From: Methanohalophilus portucalensis
GTDB lineage: Archaea; Halobacteriota; Methanosarcinia; Methanosarcinales; Methanosarcinaceae
Direction: 5' to 3'
Length of the DNA stretch: 64,000 nucleotides
NCBI RefSeq assembly: GCF_002761295.1
Contig: NZ_CP017881.1
Span: 1,289,069 to 1,353,068 of the forward strand
The position numbers were made by a program, and so were the translations under genes. Of this stretch, positions 17,901 through 27,900 are shown one piece after another; position 1 is the stretch's first letter, and every line of letters begins with the position of its first letter. The notes under the pieces are model-generated. The model saw nothing but the letters and a program-made list of their open reading frames with translations. It did not search any database and was not told where the DNA came from.

Positions 17901-18548
17901 TGCATCCACAACTGTTGTTTCTGCCCGGGCAACCATCTTGCTTAACGGGCTTGTGCGATGGGAGAGGGATATATTGGTATATCCTACATCATGTGCAATC
18001 TTTTCTATTTGCTCTTCGTGATCAGGATAGCGAAATGAATGCATAAGGGCAACTGCAACAGAACGGTAGCCTTTATGGTAATATTCCCTAAGTTTTTCTT
18101 TGGTCTCCTCATAGTTCAGAGGAGTTACTATTGTTCCGTCACAGCTGTATCTTTGTCTGGCTTCAATAACTTCCTCATAGAGGACTTCGGGTTTATTGAT
18201 ATCAAGTGCAAATATGGAAGGGCGGTTCTGGTATCCTATTTTCAGGATATCCCGGAACCTTTCCGTTATTACAAGTACTGTAGGCTCTCCCCTGCGCTCA
18301 AGCAGTGCATTTGTTCCTACAGTGGTTCCCATGCGGATAGATGCAATTTTTTCTGCAGGAAGGGTTTCATTTTTCCCAATATTCAGAACCTGTCGTATTC
18401 CCTCTATAGCAGCATCTTCGTATTGTTCGGGATTGTCGGACAGGAGTTTGTGTGTCAGGAGTTCTCCATCCGGTTTTAGGGCCACTATATCGGTGAAGGT
18501 GCCTCCCCTGTCAATCCAGAAGTCCCAGGAATTTGAATTATTTTGCAT
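14940..18548 (-). CDS. 5-oxoprolinase / hydantoinase A-B fusion
   Basis: About 1202 residues. The N-terminal HyuA half (ASKHA fold) shows WIDRGGTFTDIVALK and the middle ISFDMGGTSTDVAHY; the C-terminal HyuB half begins near residue 690 and contains DAVKEVIRNH, SPYHGGTHLPDITAVSP and ASRGHHADIGGITPGSMPP. The fused layout and length match ATP-dependent 5-oxoprolinase (5-oxo-L-proline to L-glutamate), though a hydantoin substrate cannot be excluded. The frame can start at TTG 18572, but ATG 18548 puts the first strand at the right distance. It is translationally coupled to the M23-like gene. The ending GGGGYGKKG is typical of the family. Confidence 0.88.
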   Translation of the reverse strand: MQNNSNSWDFWIDRGGTFTDIVALKPDGELLTHKLLSDNPEQYEDAAIEGIRQVLNIGKNETLPAEKIASIRMGTTVGTNALLERRGEPTVLVITERFRDILKIGYQNRPSIFALDINKPEVLYEEVIEARQRYSCDGTIVTPLNYEETKEKLREYYHKGYRSVAVALMHSFRYPDHEEQIEKIAHDVGYTNISLSHRTSPLSKMVARAETTVVDAYLSPVLEHYVNLVRNELNDQKNSTDIFFMQSSGGLVDGGSFRGKDSILSGPAGGIVGSAEVCRMAGFGRVISFDMGGTSTDVAHYRGEMERTLESTVSGTHLHTPMLNIHTVAAGGGSILHFEDGRFQTGPDSAGADPGPACYRKGGPLTVTDCNVMLGKINPQNFPQIFGENADLPLDRDIVVKKFRALAEEIKLQTGKSMKPEEVAEGFLKVAVENMANAIKHISVKRGYNLEDYILCCFGGAGAQHAGLVADSLGIGKILIHPFAGVLSAYGMGLADRRVIEEKALEKYLEEGIEKELTGVTKNLSEKGMERMLATGDRNIDIETVERVRLKYEGTETTFDVPCGPIEEMTKMFHNLHIERFGFVSENRKLVVDSAYVEIIGKNQTPAETTHLLTDKNPIPASSKEVYMEGRWHRIPLFTRDVLKPGNLITGPALIMEDTTTIVLECKWQASITEHNHLLLEKKITKSRPDIGTEVDPVMLEIFNNRFMSVAEQMGYRLRNAAHSVNIKERLDFSCAIFDGSGNLVANAPHIPVHLGSMEDAVKEVIRNHENDFSEGDTYILNSPYHGGTHLPDITAVSPLISNGKPQFYVASRGHHADIGGITPGSMPPLSKRIEEEGVLIEEFKLTEQGKFREEELVKLFNQATYPPRNPDQNIADLKAQIAANQKGIEELRKLVDTYSLKTITAYMQHVQDNAEMAVESVIDVLENGDFEYRLDDDSKIAVRVRIDRNNTKAIIDFTHTSPQTKSNFNAPSAVCKAAVLYVFRTLVQDDIPLNSGCLRPITIIIPENSMLNPSYPAAVVAGNVETSQYIVDCLYGALGILAPSQGTMNNFTFGNDRFQYYETICGGAGAGNGFDGEDAVQTHMTNSLITDPEIMELRFPVRIEEFSIRSGSAGEGKFKGGNGVVRKIRFLKKMKAAILSSHRKYPPKGMAGGEAASTGENLLARKNGETIELSAADEVEVEEGDTFIIKTPGGGGYGKKG

Positions 18549-18674
18549 GTTTTCACAGCGATTATCCTGCAAAATTGTTTATATCTGGCTTACAATATTA
18601 TATCAATGCCATTTTAGGAATTTGATTTACAATTATTTCATTACATAAATTCCATTCAGGCTCTTGATTTTATT

Positions 18675-19121
18675 ATGGTCCCCCTGACAATAGCGGGAAA
18701 CCTGTTTATATGGTTGTTAATCGCTGCATTTCTATATATATTTAAAGGTAAATCCTATGCAGTCTATTACTTGTCACTTTTGTTAATAATATGGCTGCTT
18801 GTTTATGGGATGAAATCATTATTCATGGTCTCCCGGCCAGAAACTGGACGTATCCTTGTGGATGCAGCAGGCTATTCTTTTCCCAGCAGTCACACAGCAC
18901 TGGCTTTTGGAACTGCCAGTTTTTTGCATCCAGTTTCAGGCAAATCAAGTTATTTTTTCTGGATATTTGCCATAATGATGGGTATCAGCCGGATAGTGGT
19001 GGGTGTACATTATCCCTCGGATGTTGTAGCAGGTGCAATTACAGGTATTATTTTGGGTTATGCAGGTTTGCTTTTGTATCCTGCATTTGTAAGAAAAGTA
19101 AAAAGGTTTAGAATTGATTAA
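18675..19121 (+). CDS. PAP2 superfamily membrane phosphatase
   Basis: 148 residues with several membrane segments. All three acid phosphatase motifs are visible: K-x6-RP (KSLFMVSRP, about 47-55), PSSHTA (about 70-75) and SR-x5-H-x3-D (SRIVVGVHYPSD, about 104-115). Members remove phosphate from lipid phosphates or undecaprenyl/dolichyl-type carriers; the substrate here is unknown. It is short for the family but complete. It is convergent with purF, overlapping by 14 bases. Confidence 0.9.
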   Translation: MVPLTIAGNLFIWLLIAAFLYIFKGKSYAVYYLSLLLIIWLLVYGMKSLFMVSRPETGRILVDAAGYSFPSSHTALAFGTASFLHPVSGKSSYFFWIFAIMMGISRIVVGVHYPSDVVAGAITGIILGYAGLLLYPAFVRKVKRFRID

Positions 19122-20520
19122 GCCGGGTTTGCCTGCACTGGCATTTTTCCCCTGGAATTTCCAGTGGATACACTTCTGTCAGACATCCCATACAGAGATC
19201 TTCTTTGTCAAGACCTATGGCCCTGACCAGTCCATCGATACTTAGATAGCCCAGGGAATCTGCGTTTATGGTATTACAAATATTTTCCACTTTGTTGTTG
19301 GCCGCAATTAATTCCTCACGGGTAGCCATATCAATACCCATATAGCAGGGGGCAATTATAGCGGGGCTCCCAATTCTGGCGTGTACTTCTCTGGCACCTG
19401 AGTCTTTTATCATATTGATGATTCTTCGGGAAGTAGTTCCCCTTACAACACTATCATCGATGAGTACTACCTTCTTGTCCTCTATGTTTTCTGCAATCGT
19501 GTTCATCTTGAGCCTGACAGCGATTTCCCTCATTTCCTGGCCTGGAAGAATAAAGGTCCTGCCAATATAGCGGTTTTTCATTAAACCTTCCTGATACTGG
19601 ATTTTGGATTCCCGGGAATATCCGACAGCAGAAGTAATACCCGAATCCGGGACGGGGGAAATAATATCTGCTTCAACAGAATGTTCTTTTGCAAGTTCCC
19701 TGCCAATACGTTCCCTTACTTTGTAGACGAGCTGTCCATCAATTACAGAGTCAGGTCTTGCAAAATAGATGTATTCAAAAACACAATGTGCTGCATGTGT
19801 GGTATTGTATACCTGATGACTTTCCACTTCACCATCTTTTAATACAACGATCTCGCCTGGTTTCACATCCCGGATAAGTTTGCCGTTTAATGTATCAATG
19901 GCCACACTTTCGGATGCAACTACCAGCCCAAGGTCAGTTTTTCCTATGCAGAGAGGTTTGATTCCAAGGGGGTCCCTGGCGGCTATCAGGAGGTCATCGA
20001 TCATTATGGCCAGGGAATATGATCCCTTGAGCCTTTTCATCACATTCTTGATAGACTCTACAGCTCCATGCTTTAGCAGTTCCTTGACCAGAAGGTGGGC
20101 AACAACTTCAGTGTCAGAATCGGTAATGAAAATCCTGCCTTCTGATTCCAGTTCATCCCGCAGGTCATGGCCGTTTATCAGGTTGCCATTATGAGCAATA
20201 GCTACAGTACCACTTTTATAATTCACAATAAGGGGCTGGCAATTTTCTATGCGTGACTGGCCCGTTGTGGAATAGCGGACATGACCGATTCCCACATGAC
20301 CTACAAGTTTAACGATGTCTTCTCTTGCATAAACTTCCGGGACAAGTCCCATCCCTTTCAGTGAATGGGTTGAACCACCATTGTAAACAGTAATGCCGGT
20401 GGATTCCTGGCCCCTGTGCTGTAGTGCATAGAGAGAATAGTAAATCTGAAGTGCGGCGGTTTTTGATTGGGATTTTGTATCATCCAGTAAAACCCCTACA
20501 ACACCGCATTCTTCCTTCAT
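19108..20520 (-). CDS. purF: Amidophosphoribosyltransferase
   Basis: 470 residues. Catalyses the first committed step of purine synthesis: PRPP plus glutamine to phosphoribosylamine. The N-terminal nucleophile Cys5 is in EECGVVG after a four-residue propeptide, followed by GHVGIGHVRYSTTG in the glutaminase domain. The PRPP site is VVLIDDSVVRGTTSR. Cysteines near the C-terminus (LCMGCLTEVYP, KCQC) probably bind a [4Fe-4S] cluster. ATG 20520 is preferred over the GTG at 20526 because GAGGTG precedes it. It lies downstream of lsm and rpl37e. Confidence 0.95.
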   Translation of the reverse strand: MKEECGVVGVLLDDTKSQSKTAALQIYYSLYALQHRGQESTGITVYNGGSTHSLKGMGLVPEVYAREDIVKLVGHVGIGHVRYSTTGQSRIENCQPLIVNYKSGTVAIAHNGNLINGHDLRDELESEGRIFITDSDTEVVAHLLVKELLKHGAVESIKNVMKRLKGSYSLAIMIDDLLIAARDPLGIKPLCIGKTDLGLVVASESVAIDTLNGKLIRDVKPGEIVVLKDGEVESHQVYNTTHAAHCVFEYIYFARPDSVIDGQLVYKVRERIGRELAKEHSVEADIISPVPDSGITSAVGYSRESKIQYQEGLMKNRYIGRTFILPGQEMREIAVRLKMNTIAENIEDKKVVLIDDSVVRGTTSRRIINMIKDSGAREVHARIGSPAIIAPCYMGIDMATREELIAANNKVENICNTINADSLGYLSIDGLVRAIGLDKEDLCMGCLTEVYPLEIPGEKCQCRQTRLNQF

Positions 20521-20548
20521 TTGCACCTCAGCAAAAGAATAAGAGTAA

Positions 20549-20719
20549 TCAGTATTTGCACTTGCGCTGCCACTTGTAACTTCTCATACGTGAGGTCTTA
20601 CCAAATCCGCATGATGTGCACTGTTTGGTATGGATGTTAAGAGATACGCTACCGCAACGTCTGCATTTAGCATGTGTACGTTTCTGTCTTTTTCCTCTTG
20701 AGGGAGTACCTTTTGACAT
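20549..20719 (-). CDS. rpl37e: 50S ribosomal protein L37e
   Basis: A 56-residue zinc-binding ribosomal protein. [20 protein letters not shown] followed by RCG and then [18 protein letters not shown] gives the two CxxC zinc pairs and the typical family ending. It ends in TGA. The start at 20719 lies 79 bases after the lsm stop, and the purF start follows 28 bases later, the conserved archaeal order lsm-rpl37e-purF. Confidence 0.95.
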   Translation of the reverse strand: MSKGTPSRGKRQKRTHAKCRRCGSVSLNIHTKQCTSCGFGKTSRMRSYKWQRKCKY

Positions 20720-20798
20720 TATTTATCACCTTGTAATATGGATAGTAGTAATCAGTATTCTGAAGGGTACCATTGATTGCCCTGATTATTCTTATAGG

Positions 20799-21044
<246 letters not shown>

Positions 21045-21118
21045 TTAAATTTAAGTTACCCAAACGAATTTAATTGGGTGTTTGCATGTAATAATGTAAA
21101 TCTCTCATGGTGCAAATA

Positions 21119-21127
21119 CTATATATA
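21119..21127 (+). promoter_or_regulatory. TATA box of thiDN
   Basis: TACTATATATAAAG surrounds 21119-21127, about 60 bases before ATG 21183, leaving a leader of some 30-35 bases with AGGTGA as the Shine-Dalgarno. That leader is too short for a TPP riboswitch. Confidence 0.45.
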
Positions 21128-21182
21128 AAGCTATCGCAGATATTCTGCATCAGTCAAAGAAATTATCATCAGGTGAAATTAT

Positions 21183-22511
21183 ATGAGCAATACAAAGGTA
21201 GCCCTTACGATAGCAGGTTCAGATTCCGGCGGCGGTGCCGGCATAGAAGCAGACATTCGTACCTTTTCGGCACTGGGGATGCATCCCACATGCGCTGTTA
21301 CATGCATCACCTCCCAGAACACAATGGGACTGCAGGATTCAACGGAGGTGCCCCTATCCCATATATCCTCTCAGATTTATGCGGTATGTACGGATATGGA
21401 TGTAAAGTGGGCAAAAACAGGAATGCTTTCTTCTCCTGAAATTATCGATGTGGTTGCATCTGAGGTAAATAAGCATCGTCTTAAACTGGTTGTGGATCCT
21501 GTAATGGCTGCCGAGGCAGGAGGCTCCTTGCTTGCAGAATCTGCGCTTAGTATCCTGAAAGAAAAATTGTTGCCTCTGGCTTTTGTTGTAACTCCCAACA
21601 TATATGAGGCAAAAGCCCTGTCAGGAGTTACGATAAATACCTGGGAAGATGGGCAGAAAGCAGCTCGCAGGATAGCAAAGCTCGGTGTGGATAATGTAAT
21701 AATCACAGGAGGCCATTTTGATGCTTCGGATCTTGTCTATGAATCCCACAATGACACATTTACAACAATATCAAGCCGATTTGTTGAAGGGGGAACTCAT
21801 GGTTCAGGGTGTACCTATTCAGCGGCTTTGCTTGTTTATCTCTCAAATGAATTGAGAGTGCCCGAAGCTGCAAGGTGTGCCAAAAGATTTGTAGAAAATG
21901 CTATTTCCAGAAGTACTGATGTTGGAATGGGTGTATCCCCTGTAGATCCGCTTGCTTTTCTGCGTAATTCAGCTGCAAAATACCATACTTTAGTGAATAC
22001 TACCGAAGCCCTGGATATCCTGCTTTCGGAAAAGGCTTTTTCAAAACTTATCCCCGAGGTAGGATGCAATATTGCCATGGCAACTCCTGAGGCTGAAACA
22101 ATATCAGATGTAGCCGGTGTACATGGTCGTATAACCCGTTCAAAAGACAGGCCTGTGGCATCAGGTTGTGTGGGGTTTGGTGCCAGTAAACATGTTGGAA
22201 GTGTGGTACTTGCTGCTATACATTCCAATCCTGAAATCAGGGCATGCCTGAATGTTAAGTACAGCAAGGAGATACTTGCTGCCTGCAGCCAGATGGGCTT
22301 TGGCATTGCTTCTTTTGAACGCAAGGACGAACCTTCTGATGTGAGTACAATGGATTGGGGCACGGCTTATGCAATAGAAAAATATGGTAAGGTTCCTGAA
22401 ATCATATATGATGAAGGCGATATAGGAAAAGAACCAATGATAAGACTGCTTGGCAAAAGTGCGACAGATGTTGTTGAGATGGCTTTGCGAATAGTTGAAC
22501 GAATTAACTGA
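21183..22511 (+). CDS. thiDN: Hydroxymethylpyrimidine kinase fused to ThiN thiamine-phosphate synthase
   Basis: 442 residues. Residues 1-265 are the ribokinase-fold HMP/HMP-P kinase ThiD (TIAGSDSGGGAGIEADIRTF at the start, VDPVMAAEAGG, and the catalytic EGGTHGSGCTYSAALLVYL near 203-220). Residues about 275-442 are the ThiN domain, which replaces ThiE in archaea and joins HMP-PP to thiazole phosphate (TRSKDRPVASGCVGFGASKH; MDWGTAYAIEKYG). The fusion thus holds the two consecutive final steps of thiamine phosphate synthesis. It is a single transcription unit with AGGTGA before ATG 21183. Confidence 0.93.
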   Translation: MSNTKVALTIAGSDSGGGAGIEADIRTFSALGMHPTCAVTCITSQNTMGLQDSTEVPLSHISSQIYAVCTDMDVKWAKTGMLSSPEIIDVVASEVNKHRLKLVVDPVMAAEAGGSLLAESALSILKEKLLPLAFVVTPNIYEAKALSGVTINTWEDGQKAARRIAKLGVDNVIITGGHFDASDLVYESHNDTFTTISSRFVEGGTHGSGCTYSAALLVYLSNELRVPEAARCAKRFVENAISRSTDVGMGVSPVDPLAFLRNSAAKYHTLVNTTEALDILLSEKAFSKLIPEVGCNIAMATPEAETISDVAGVHGRITRSKDRPVASGCVGFGASKHVGSVVLAAIHSNPEIRACLNVKYSKEILAACSQMGFGIASFERKDEPSDVSTMDWGTAYAIEKYGKVPEIIYDEGDIGKEPMIRLLGKSATDVVEMALRIVERIN

Positions 22512-22577
22512 TAGATTTTGGGTATAGGTATAAGTATGTACAGACTTATACCTAATATTTATTATTTCCAGTATTAA

Positions 22578-23858
22578 ATGGAGGGATATTGTATCGCAGT
22601 AGGGGTAGATGATTTTTATTTGACGATAGTCATAGTTATATTGACATCGCTGGTGATCCTGCTGCTCCAGTATCTTTTTAAGAAATCTTTGATTTTCAAA
22701 GGTGACACTTTCATAAGGAATCTTTTCTTTACCCTTCTAGCATTCCTGGGTATGATGCTGGTTATCTTTTCCCTGCCGATATCCAGTGATTCAAAACAGA
22801 TCATTGTAAGTGCGATAGGTATTATTGTTGGTGCTACGGTAGCTCTTTCTTCTACCACTTTTGTTTCAAATGGAATGTCCGGTATAATGGTTCGGCTCAT
22901 CAAGCCATTCTATGTGGGGGATTACATAAGAAGTGGTGATATTTTTGGCAGGGTCACGGACAAAACCATACTCTATACACGCATTCAATCAGAAGATCGT
23001 GACCTGATCACCGTGCCAAACCTGAAACTAATGTCCAATCCACTGATTACCATCCGCTCCTCGGGGACTATAATCTCAACTAATGTTTCACTGGGTTATG
23101 ATGTATGCAGGCAGGATATTGAGACCGCCTTACTCGAGGCGGCTGGTGAGGCAGGCCTGGAGGATCCTTTCGTACATGTTCTTGAGCTGGGGGATTTCTC
23201 CGTTACCTACAAGGTGGGGGGTCTGTTGAAAGAGACTAAAGCCTTGCTAACTGACCGTTCTAATTTTAAGAAGGCAGTGCTTGACTCCCTTCATAGGATG
23301 GATATTGAAATTGTATCTCCTACCTTCATGAACCAGAGGGTAATGAAGAATGGCAAACGATTCATTCCTCCTCTGCGGGAAAATAGAGAGGATGGGGAGG
23401 AATTACGGCCTGACAAGGATTACATTCCTGATGTATCCACCGAAGAAATTATTTTTGATAAGGCTATAGAAGCTGAAATGCTGGATAAGGCCAGAAAAAC
23501 GCTGGAATATTTTGACAATAAAAAGGCAAAAGTGGAAAAACAAATTTCCTGCCTTCCCGAAGAAGCTGCCGAAATCCAGCAGAATAATTGGTCTTCTATA
23601 AAGGATCGCTTGGGCAACATAGAGCAGATTGTTGAGGCACTGGAAAAAGCCCCGGAACCGGGAGAAATGGAATCATCTCCAGAAGGTCTACTTCACTCCA
23701 AGGTGCTTGAACACCTCCGTTCCATCATGGACAGCATTCTTGAGGATTATAACCAAATGGTGGAAATAATGGAATCCGAGTCCTGTGAGATTGAGAACAA
23801 AAAATCTTATGGTTTACCAGATGATGAAGAATCTGTCAGTGAAAATAATGTTAATTAA
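22578..23858 (+). CDS. MscS-family mechanosensitive channel
   Basis: 426 residues. Three or four membrane helices at about 15-37, 50-68 and 77-105, then the pore-lining and beta domain (IKPFYVGDYIRSGDIFGRV and VPNLKLMSNPLIT) typical of MscS. From about 290 there is a long charged, coiled-coil-like C-terminal extension ending in an acidic tail. These channels release solutes under low-osmolarity shock, which fits a salt-adapted cell. The start is ambiguous: GGAGGG lies inside the first codons after ATG 22578. Confidence 0.88.
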   Translation: MEGYCIAVGVDDFYLTIVIVILTSLVILLLQYLFKKSLIFKGDTFIRNLFFTLLAFLGMMLVIFSLPISSDSKQIIVSAIGIIVGATVALSSTTFVSNGMSGIMVRLIKPFYVGDYIRSGDIFGRVTDKTILYTRIQSEDRDLITVPNLKLMSNPLITIRSSGTIISTNVSLGYDVCRQDIETALLEAAGEAGLEDPFVHVLELGDFSVTYKVGGLLKETKALLTDRSNFKKAVLDSLHRMDIEIVSPTFMNQRVMKNGKRFIPPLRENREDGEELRPDKDYIPDVSTEEIIFDKAIEAEMLDKARKTLEYFDNKKAKVEKQISCLPEEAAEIQQNNWSSIKDRLGNIEQIVEALEKAPEPGEMESSPEGLLHSKVLEHLRSIMDSILEDYNQMVEIMESESCEIENKKSYGLPDDEESVSENNVN

Positions 23859-23909
23859 CTATCTTATTTGGGATCACTTTTAAATACCAGATTGCTATAG
23901 TGGCCGGAT

Positions 23910-24551
23910 ATGGACGTTGTGTCATTCTTTATCTACTCCTTTGTTAGCATCTTCGTTATCGTGAGTCCGATCGGAGTAGTCGTAACGTTCATCTCACTAA
24001 CAAGCAGCATGACACAGGAAGAAAAAAACAGTATAGCAACCCGTGCAACCCTTCTTGCCTGTACGATATGCATTTTCTTTGCCGTTACCGGTCACAGCAT
24101 CCTCAATGTTTTCGGGATTAGTGTAGATTCCCTGAGGGTGGCTGGTGGAATATTGCTGTTCAAGGTAGCCTTTGATATGCTGCTCTCAAAAGTATCCGGG
24201 GAAAGTGTAACGGAAGAAGAAATTCATGAATCCCTCAGCCGTGATGATGTCTGGATATTCCCCATAGCCCTTCCATTGATGACCGGCCCTGCCACAATCA
24301 CAACCGTTGTCGTGCTTTCCGGTACATCCCCTTTAATTTCCTATAAACTGGTGGTATTGCTGGCAATCCTGCTGACATTCGGCATATGCTTTGTGACTCT
24401 ATATTATTCCCGCCGTCTCTATAAATTAATAGGATACACCGGAGCACATGTTATCACCAGGCTGCTTGGTCTTTTCCTTGCAGCTCTTGCGGTGGATTTT
24501 GTAACTCATGGTGTGTGGAATATATACAGTAACCTTGCAGGAATTACCTGA
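23910..24551 (+). CDS. MarC family integral membrane protein
   Basis: 213 residues with about six membrane helices. IVSPIGVVVTFISLTSSMTQ near 18-37, GGILLFKVAFDML near 78-90 and FPIALPLMTGPATIT near 115-129 are hallmarks of MarC/UPF0056. The family's transport role is unproven. It follows mscS by 51 bases and may share its transcript. The 3' end overlaps the convergent stress-protein gene by 8 bases. Confidence 0.9.
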   Translation: MDVVSFFIYSFVSIFVIVSPIGVVVTFISLTSSMTQEEKNSIATRATLLACTICIFFAVTGHSILNVFGISVDSLRVAGGILLFKVAFDMLLSKVSGESVTEEEIHESLSRDDVWIFPIALPLMTGPATITTVVVLSGTSPLISYKLVVLLAILLTFGICFVTLYYSRRLYKLIGYTGAHVITRLLGLFLAALAVDFVTHGVWNIYSNLAGIT

Positions 24552-25065
24552 CCGACATTACATCACAGCTTGCATGATGGATTACTCTTTCTGCTACACG
24601 TCCCAGCCGGAATGTCCCATCAGAACCCATTCCCAATGTGCCCATAACAATCAGGTCTACGTTCTTATCGGAGGCAAAATCAAGGATCTCATTTGCCGGT
24701 TTGCCTTCGATATGTACTTTTTCGACATCTACGCCCTTATTTTTCCCGAGTTCTTCTACGTAGGAAAGAATATTTTCTGCTTTTTCCTCGAGATGTTTCT
24801 TGCGTTCTATTTTCCAGTTCTCGTCGGCAATCTTTGCAAATTCACGCCACTGGGCCGGAGATATGTGTTCTGGAAGTGAGACCTGCATTGCCGTTTTCCA
24901 ATCCCTGTGTATTGCTTCCTTTGTCATGCCTCCGGGATTCATTTCCATTACATAAAGTGCATAGACCTTTGAACCACATGCACTTGCTAAATCTATTCCC
25001 GATTGCACTGCTTTTCGGGCATTTTCGGAACCGTCGGTAGTTATTAATATCGTATTATATACCAT
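24544..25065 (-). CDS. Universal stress protein (UspA family)
   Basis: 173 residues. An alpha/beta UspA fold: YNTILITTDGSENARKAV at the start and the ATP-binding signature VMGTLGMGSDGTFRLGRVAERVIHHA with G-x2-G-x9-G(S/T)-like spacing at the end. It is probably an ATP-binding stress protein. ATG 25065 is chosen, not the frame start at 25101, because GGGGGAG lies directly upstream. There is a longer than usual helical insert at about 55-105. Confidence 0.92.
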   Translation of the reverse strand: MVYNTILITTDGSENARKAVQSGIDLASACGSKVYALYVMEMNPGGMTKEAIHRDWKTAMQVSLPEHISPAQWREFAKIADENWKIERKKHLEEKAENILSYVEELGKNKGVDVEKVHIEGKPANEILDFASDKNVDLIVMGTLGMGSDGTFRLGRVAERVIHHASCDVMSVR

Positions 25066-25117
25066 TGGTACTCCCCCATAGAAACAAGGGGAGTACTCCA
25101 ATAAATAAATAGCGAAA

Positions 25118-27715
25118 TCAGCGCAATATTACGGCCATTACATCGCTGACCTCAAGGACATCCACTGTCCTGCCTGCAGATGTTACTTCTTTTATTATTT
25201 CCACACTTTCAGGTTCCAGACTTATTTTTTCTCCATCAACTTCAATATCAATGGATCCAGACTCCTTCATCTGTGCAACCCTGGATGCATCCATGTTTTT
25301 CAGAGTAGCGATGATACTACCAGCCTGTTTTCGGAATTTTGGTCCGATGATTCCCATGTTGGGTTTCACATCCACGGGCACATGTTCAAATTCGGGTTTT
25401 CCTTCTATAACTTCCACTGCAGAGTTTGTAGCTCCTTCAAGGTCTGTAACATCATCCATTACAGAATATATTTCGATCTTCTTTAAGGGAGCATTCAGAG
25501 CCATCCCACAATCTGATTTATATCTGCGTATACTGCTTGCGAGGTCTTTTATTATTTCACCCTGTTTCTCAGCAGTTTCATCGATTTTTTCCCTGTTTGC
25601 AGAGGGCCATTTTGTTTGGTGGACGCTGCCTGTAGAAATGTGGGAATAAACTTCCTCTGCAAAGAAAGGCGCAAAGGGTGCAATCATGCGGGTCAGAGTT
25701 TCCAGGGTTGTGTAGAGGGTGTAACGGGCTGCTTTCTTTGAAGTTTCATCCTCTCCATATAGTCTGGCTTTAACAAGTTCTATGTAATTGTCCGCAAGGG
25801 TTTCCCAGGCAAATCCGCGTATGGATTTGCAGGCTTCGTCGAACTGGTAGTTATCCATATTTTCGGTTACTGAAATTATCAGCCTGTTGAGTTTGCTGAG
25901 CAGCCAGCGGTCTACTGTACCCAGGCTGGATGTGGTAACTTCAGGGATGTCGGGTAGTACTTCTTCCAGATGGGACATTGAAAAGCGGAAGATACTCCAC
26001 ATTTTGTTAAAGTATCTGGATCCTGATACTACATCTTTCCATCTAAACATAACATCAGAACCTGTAGAACCTCCGATTGCAGCCCACTGGCGGAAAGCAT
26101 CAGAGCTGTACTGGTCAACGACCTCTTCCGGAGAAATAATGTTGCCCCGGGATTTGCTCATCTTGTGTCCGTCTTCTCCGAGTACCATACCATTTATCAT
26201 TATAGAGTCCCAGGGTTTGGAATCCTGAAGAGCTTTGGAGCGCAGTATGCTGTAAAATGTCCACGTGCGGATAATATCGTGGCCCTGGGGTCGCAGCTGT
26301 GCAGGTGATCTCATTTCATGATCTGTAAGCCAGCCTGTAACATGCAGGGCTGTCAGGGATGAGTCCATCCACGTATCCAGTACATCTTCTTCAGCTTCAA
26401 ACTCAGTTGAACCACATTCACAGGGTATTGGAGGTTTTGTCTGTGTGGGATCAATAGGCAACCAGTCCTCTTCTGCAATCAGGGATTTTCCACACTTTTT
26501 GCAGTACCACACAGGTATTGGGGTGGCAAAAATACGCTGTCTGGATATGCACCAATCCCATTCCATGGTGTTTGTCCAATTCTCCAGACGTATCTTCATG
26601 TAGTCGGGAATCCAGTTGATCTCATTTGCAGTCTCAAGGATTTTATCATTTTCAATTTTGACAAACCATTGCCTTTCAGAAAGGATCTCTATCGGTGTGT
26701 TGCAACGCCAGCACATTCCCACATTCTGGTCAAGGCTGTCCTGATCGTACAGGTAACCCTGCTCTTTGAGATCCCTAATGATTGCATCCTTGCATTCTGA
26801 AGATTTCATTCCTTCATATTTGCCGGCAATACCTGTCATAAAGCCATTCCGGTCAATAGCTTTGCGCAGAGGTAGGTTGTGCTCGATCCACCAGCGTACA
26901 TCCTGTTTGTCACCGAAGGTACATATCATCACCACGCCTGTACCGAATTCCGGATCGACCTCTTTGTCTGCGATTACAGGCACTTCATGGTCAAATAAAG
27001 GTACTCCTACATTTTCACCAATGTTTTCTTTATACCTTTCATCATCAGGATTGATTGCCACAGCCACACAGGCAGCCAACAATTCAGGTCTTGTGGTGGC
27101 GATCTTGACTTTATCAAAGTAAAGATAGTTCAATTTTGTGTCCCTTGCTTCATATTCGACTTCCGCAAAGGCAATAGCTGTTTCACAGCGCGGACACCAG
27201 TTCACCGGATGATCGGCCTGATAGATACGTCCCTGTTTTTGCATCTGGACAAAAGAGCGCTGTGTTTTCACGAAGTATTCGGGTTTCATCGTTATGAATT
27301 CGTTACTCCAATCCACCGAAAAACCCAGCATGCGCATTGTCTGGCGCATTTTCTCTATATTTCCGATTGTAAGTTCTTCACAGAGCTTCCTGAATTCAGC
27401 TCTTGGAACCTGATTTTTAGTGATGCCATGTATTTCTTCTACCTTCACCTCAGTGGGAAGGCCATGACAGTCCCATCCCTGTGGGAACATAACATTGAAT
27501 CCCTGCATGCGTTTGTATCTTGCAACAAAATCGATGTAACACCAGTTAAGGGAATTTCCTATATGGAAATTGCCTGTAGGATAGGGAGGGGGGGTATCTA
27601 TTATATACTGGGGTTTGTTCTCATCTTCCCAATCAAAATGGTACATTGACATGTCCCAGGCATTCTGCCATCTTTTTTCCACTTCTTGGGGGTTATATTC
27701 TTTAGGGATCGTCAT
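25118..27715 (-). CDS. valS: Valyl-tRNA synthetase
   Basis: 865 residues. Class I synthetase charging tRNA-Val. The HIGH motif is in [14 protein letters not shown] (about 40-53), the CP1 editing domain follows with [17 protein letters not shown], and KMSKS is in [11 protein letters not shown]. Cysteine pairs typical of the zinc site (CKKCGK, PCECG) lie near 400-430. ATG 27715 has CGGAG upstream; the frame extends to 27790 but without a Shine-Dalgarno. Confidence 0.95.
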   Translation of the reverse strand: MTIPKEYNPQEVEKRWQNAWDMSMYHFDWEDENKPQYIIDTPPPYPTGNFHIGNSLNWCYIDFVARYKRMQGFNVMFPQGWDCHGLPTEVKVEEIHGITKNQVPRAEFRKLCEELTIGNIEKMRQTMRMLGFSVDWSNEFITMKPEYFVKTQRSFVQMQKQGRIYQADHPVNWCPRCETAIAFAEVEYEARDTKLNYLYFDKVKIATTRPELLAACVAVAINPDDERYKENIGENVGVPLFDHEVPVIADKEVDPEFGTGVVMICTFGDKQDVRWWIEHNLPLRKAIDRNGFMTGIAGKYEGMKSSECKDAIIRDLKEQGYLYDQDSLDQNVGMCWRCNTPIEILSERQWFVKIENDKILETANEINWIPDYMKIRLENWTNTMEWDWCISRQRIFATPIPVWYCKKCGKSLIAEEDWLPIDPTQTKPPIPCECGSTEFEAEEDVLDTWMDSSLTALHVTGWLTDHEMRSPAQLRPQGHDIIRTWTFYSILRSKALQDSKPWDSIMINGMVLGEDGHKMSKSRGNIISPEEVVDQYSSDAFRQWAAIGGSTGSDVMFRWKDVVSGSRYFNKMWSIFRFSMSHLEEVLPDIPEVTTSSLGTVDRWLLSKLNRLIISVTENMDNYQFDEACKSIRGFAWETLADNYIELVKARLYGEDETSKKAARYTLYTTLETLTRMIAPFAPFFAEEVYSHISTGSVHQTKWPSANREKIDETAEKQGEIIKDLASSIRRYKSDCGMALNAPLKKIEIYSVMDDVTDLEGATNSAVEVIEGKPEFEHVPVDVKPNMGIIGPKFRKQAGSIIATLKNMDASRVAQMKESGSIDIEVDGEKISLEPESVEIIKEVTSAGRTVDVLEVSDVMAVILR

Positions 27716-27900
27716 CAGGACACTCCGATAATTATGATAAATAAGTTTGATATTCAGTACCGGCTGGCATAATATGTGTATGTCCGGCAAATCTCGAACA
27801 ACATCTTGTCTAATCTTATATTAAAGGTTTGCTTATGTGTAATAGTGGCTTCTATAGAATAGCATGGTCACAAAGTATGATTTGGTGAACTCATTTTAAG

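Noticed and set aside
23910-24551. MarC as an antibiotic-resistance determinant
   Set aside because: The family name is historical; nothing in this sequence supports a resistance role.
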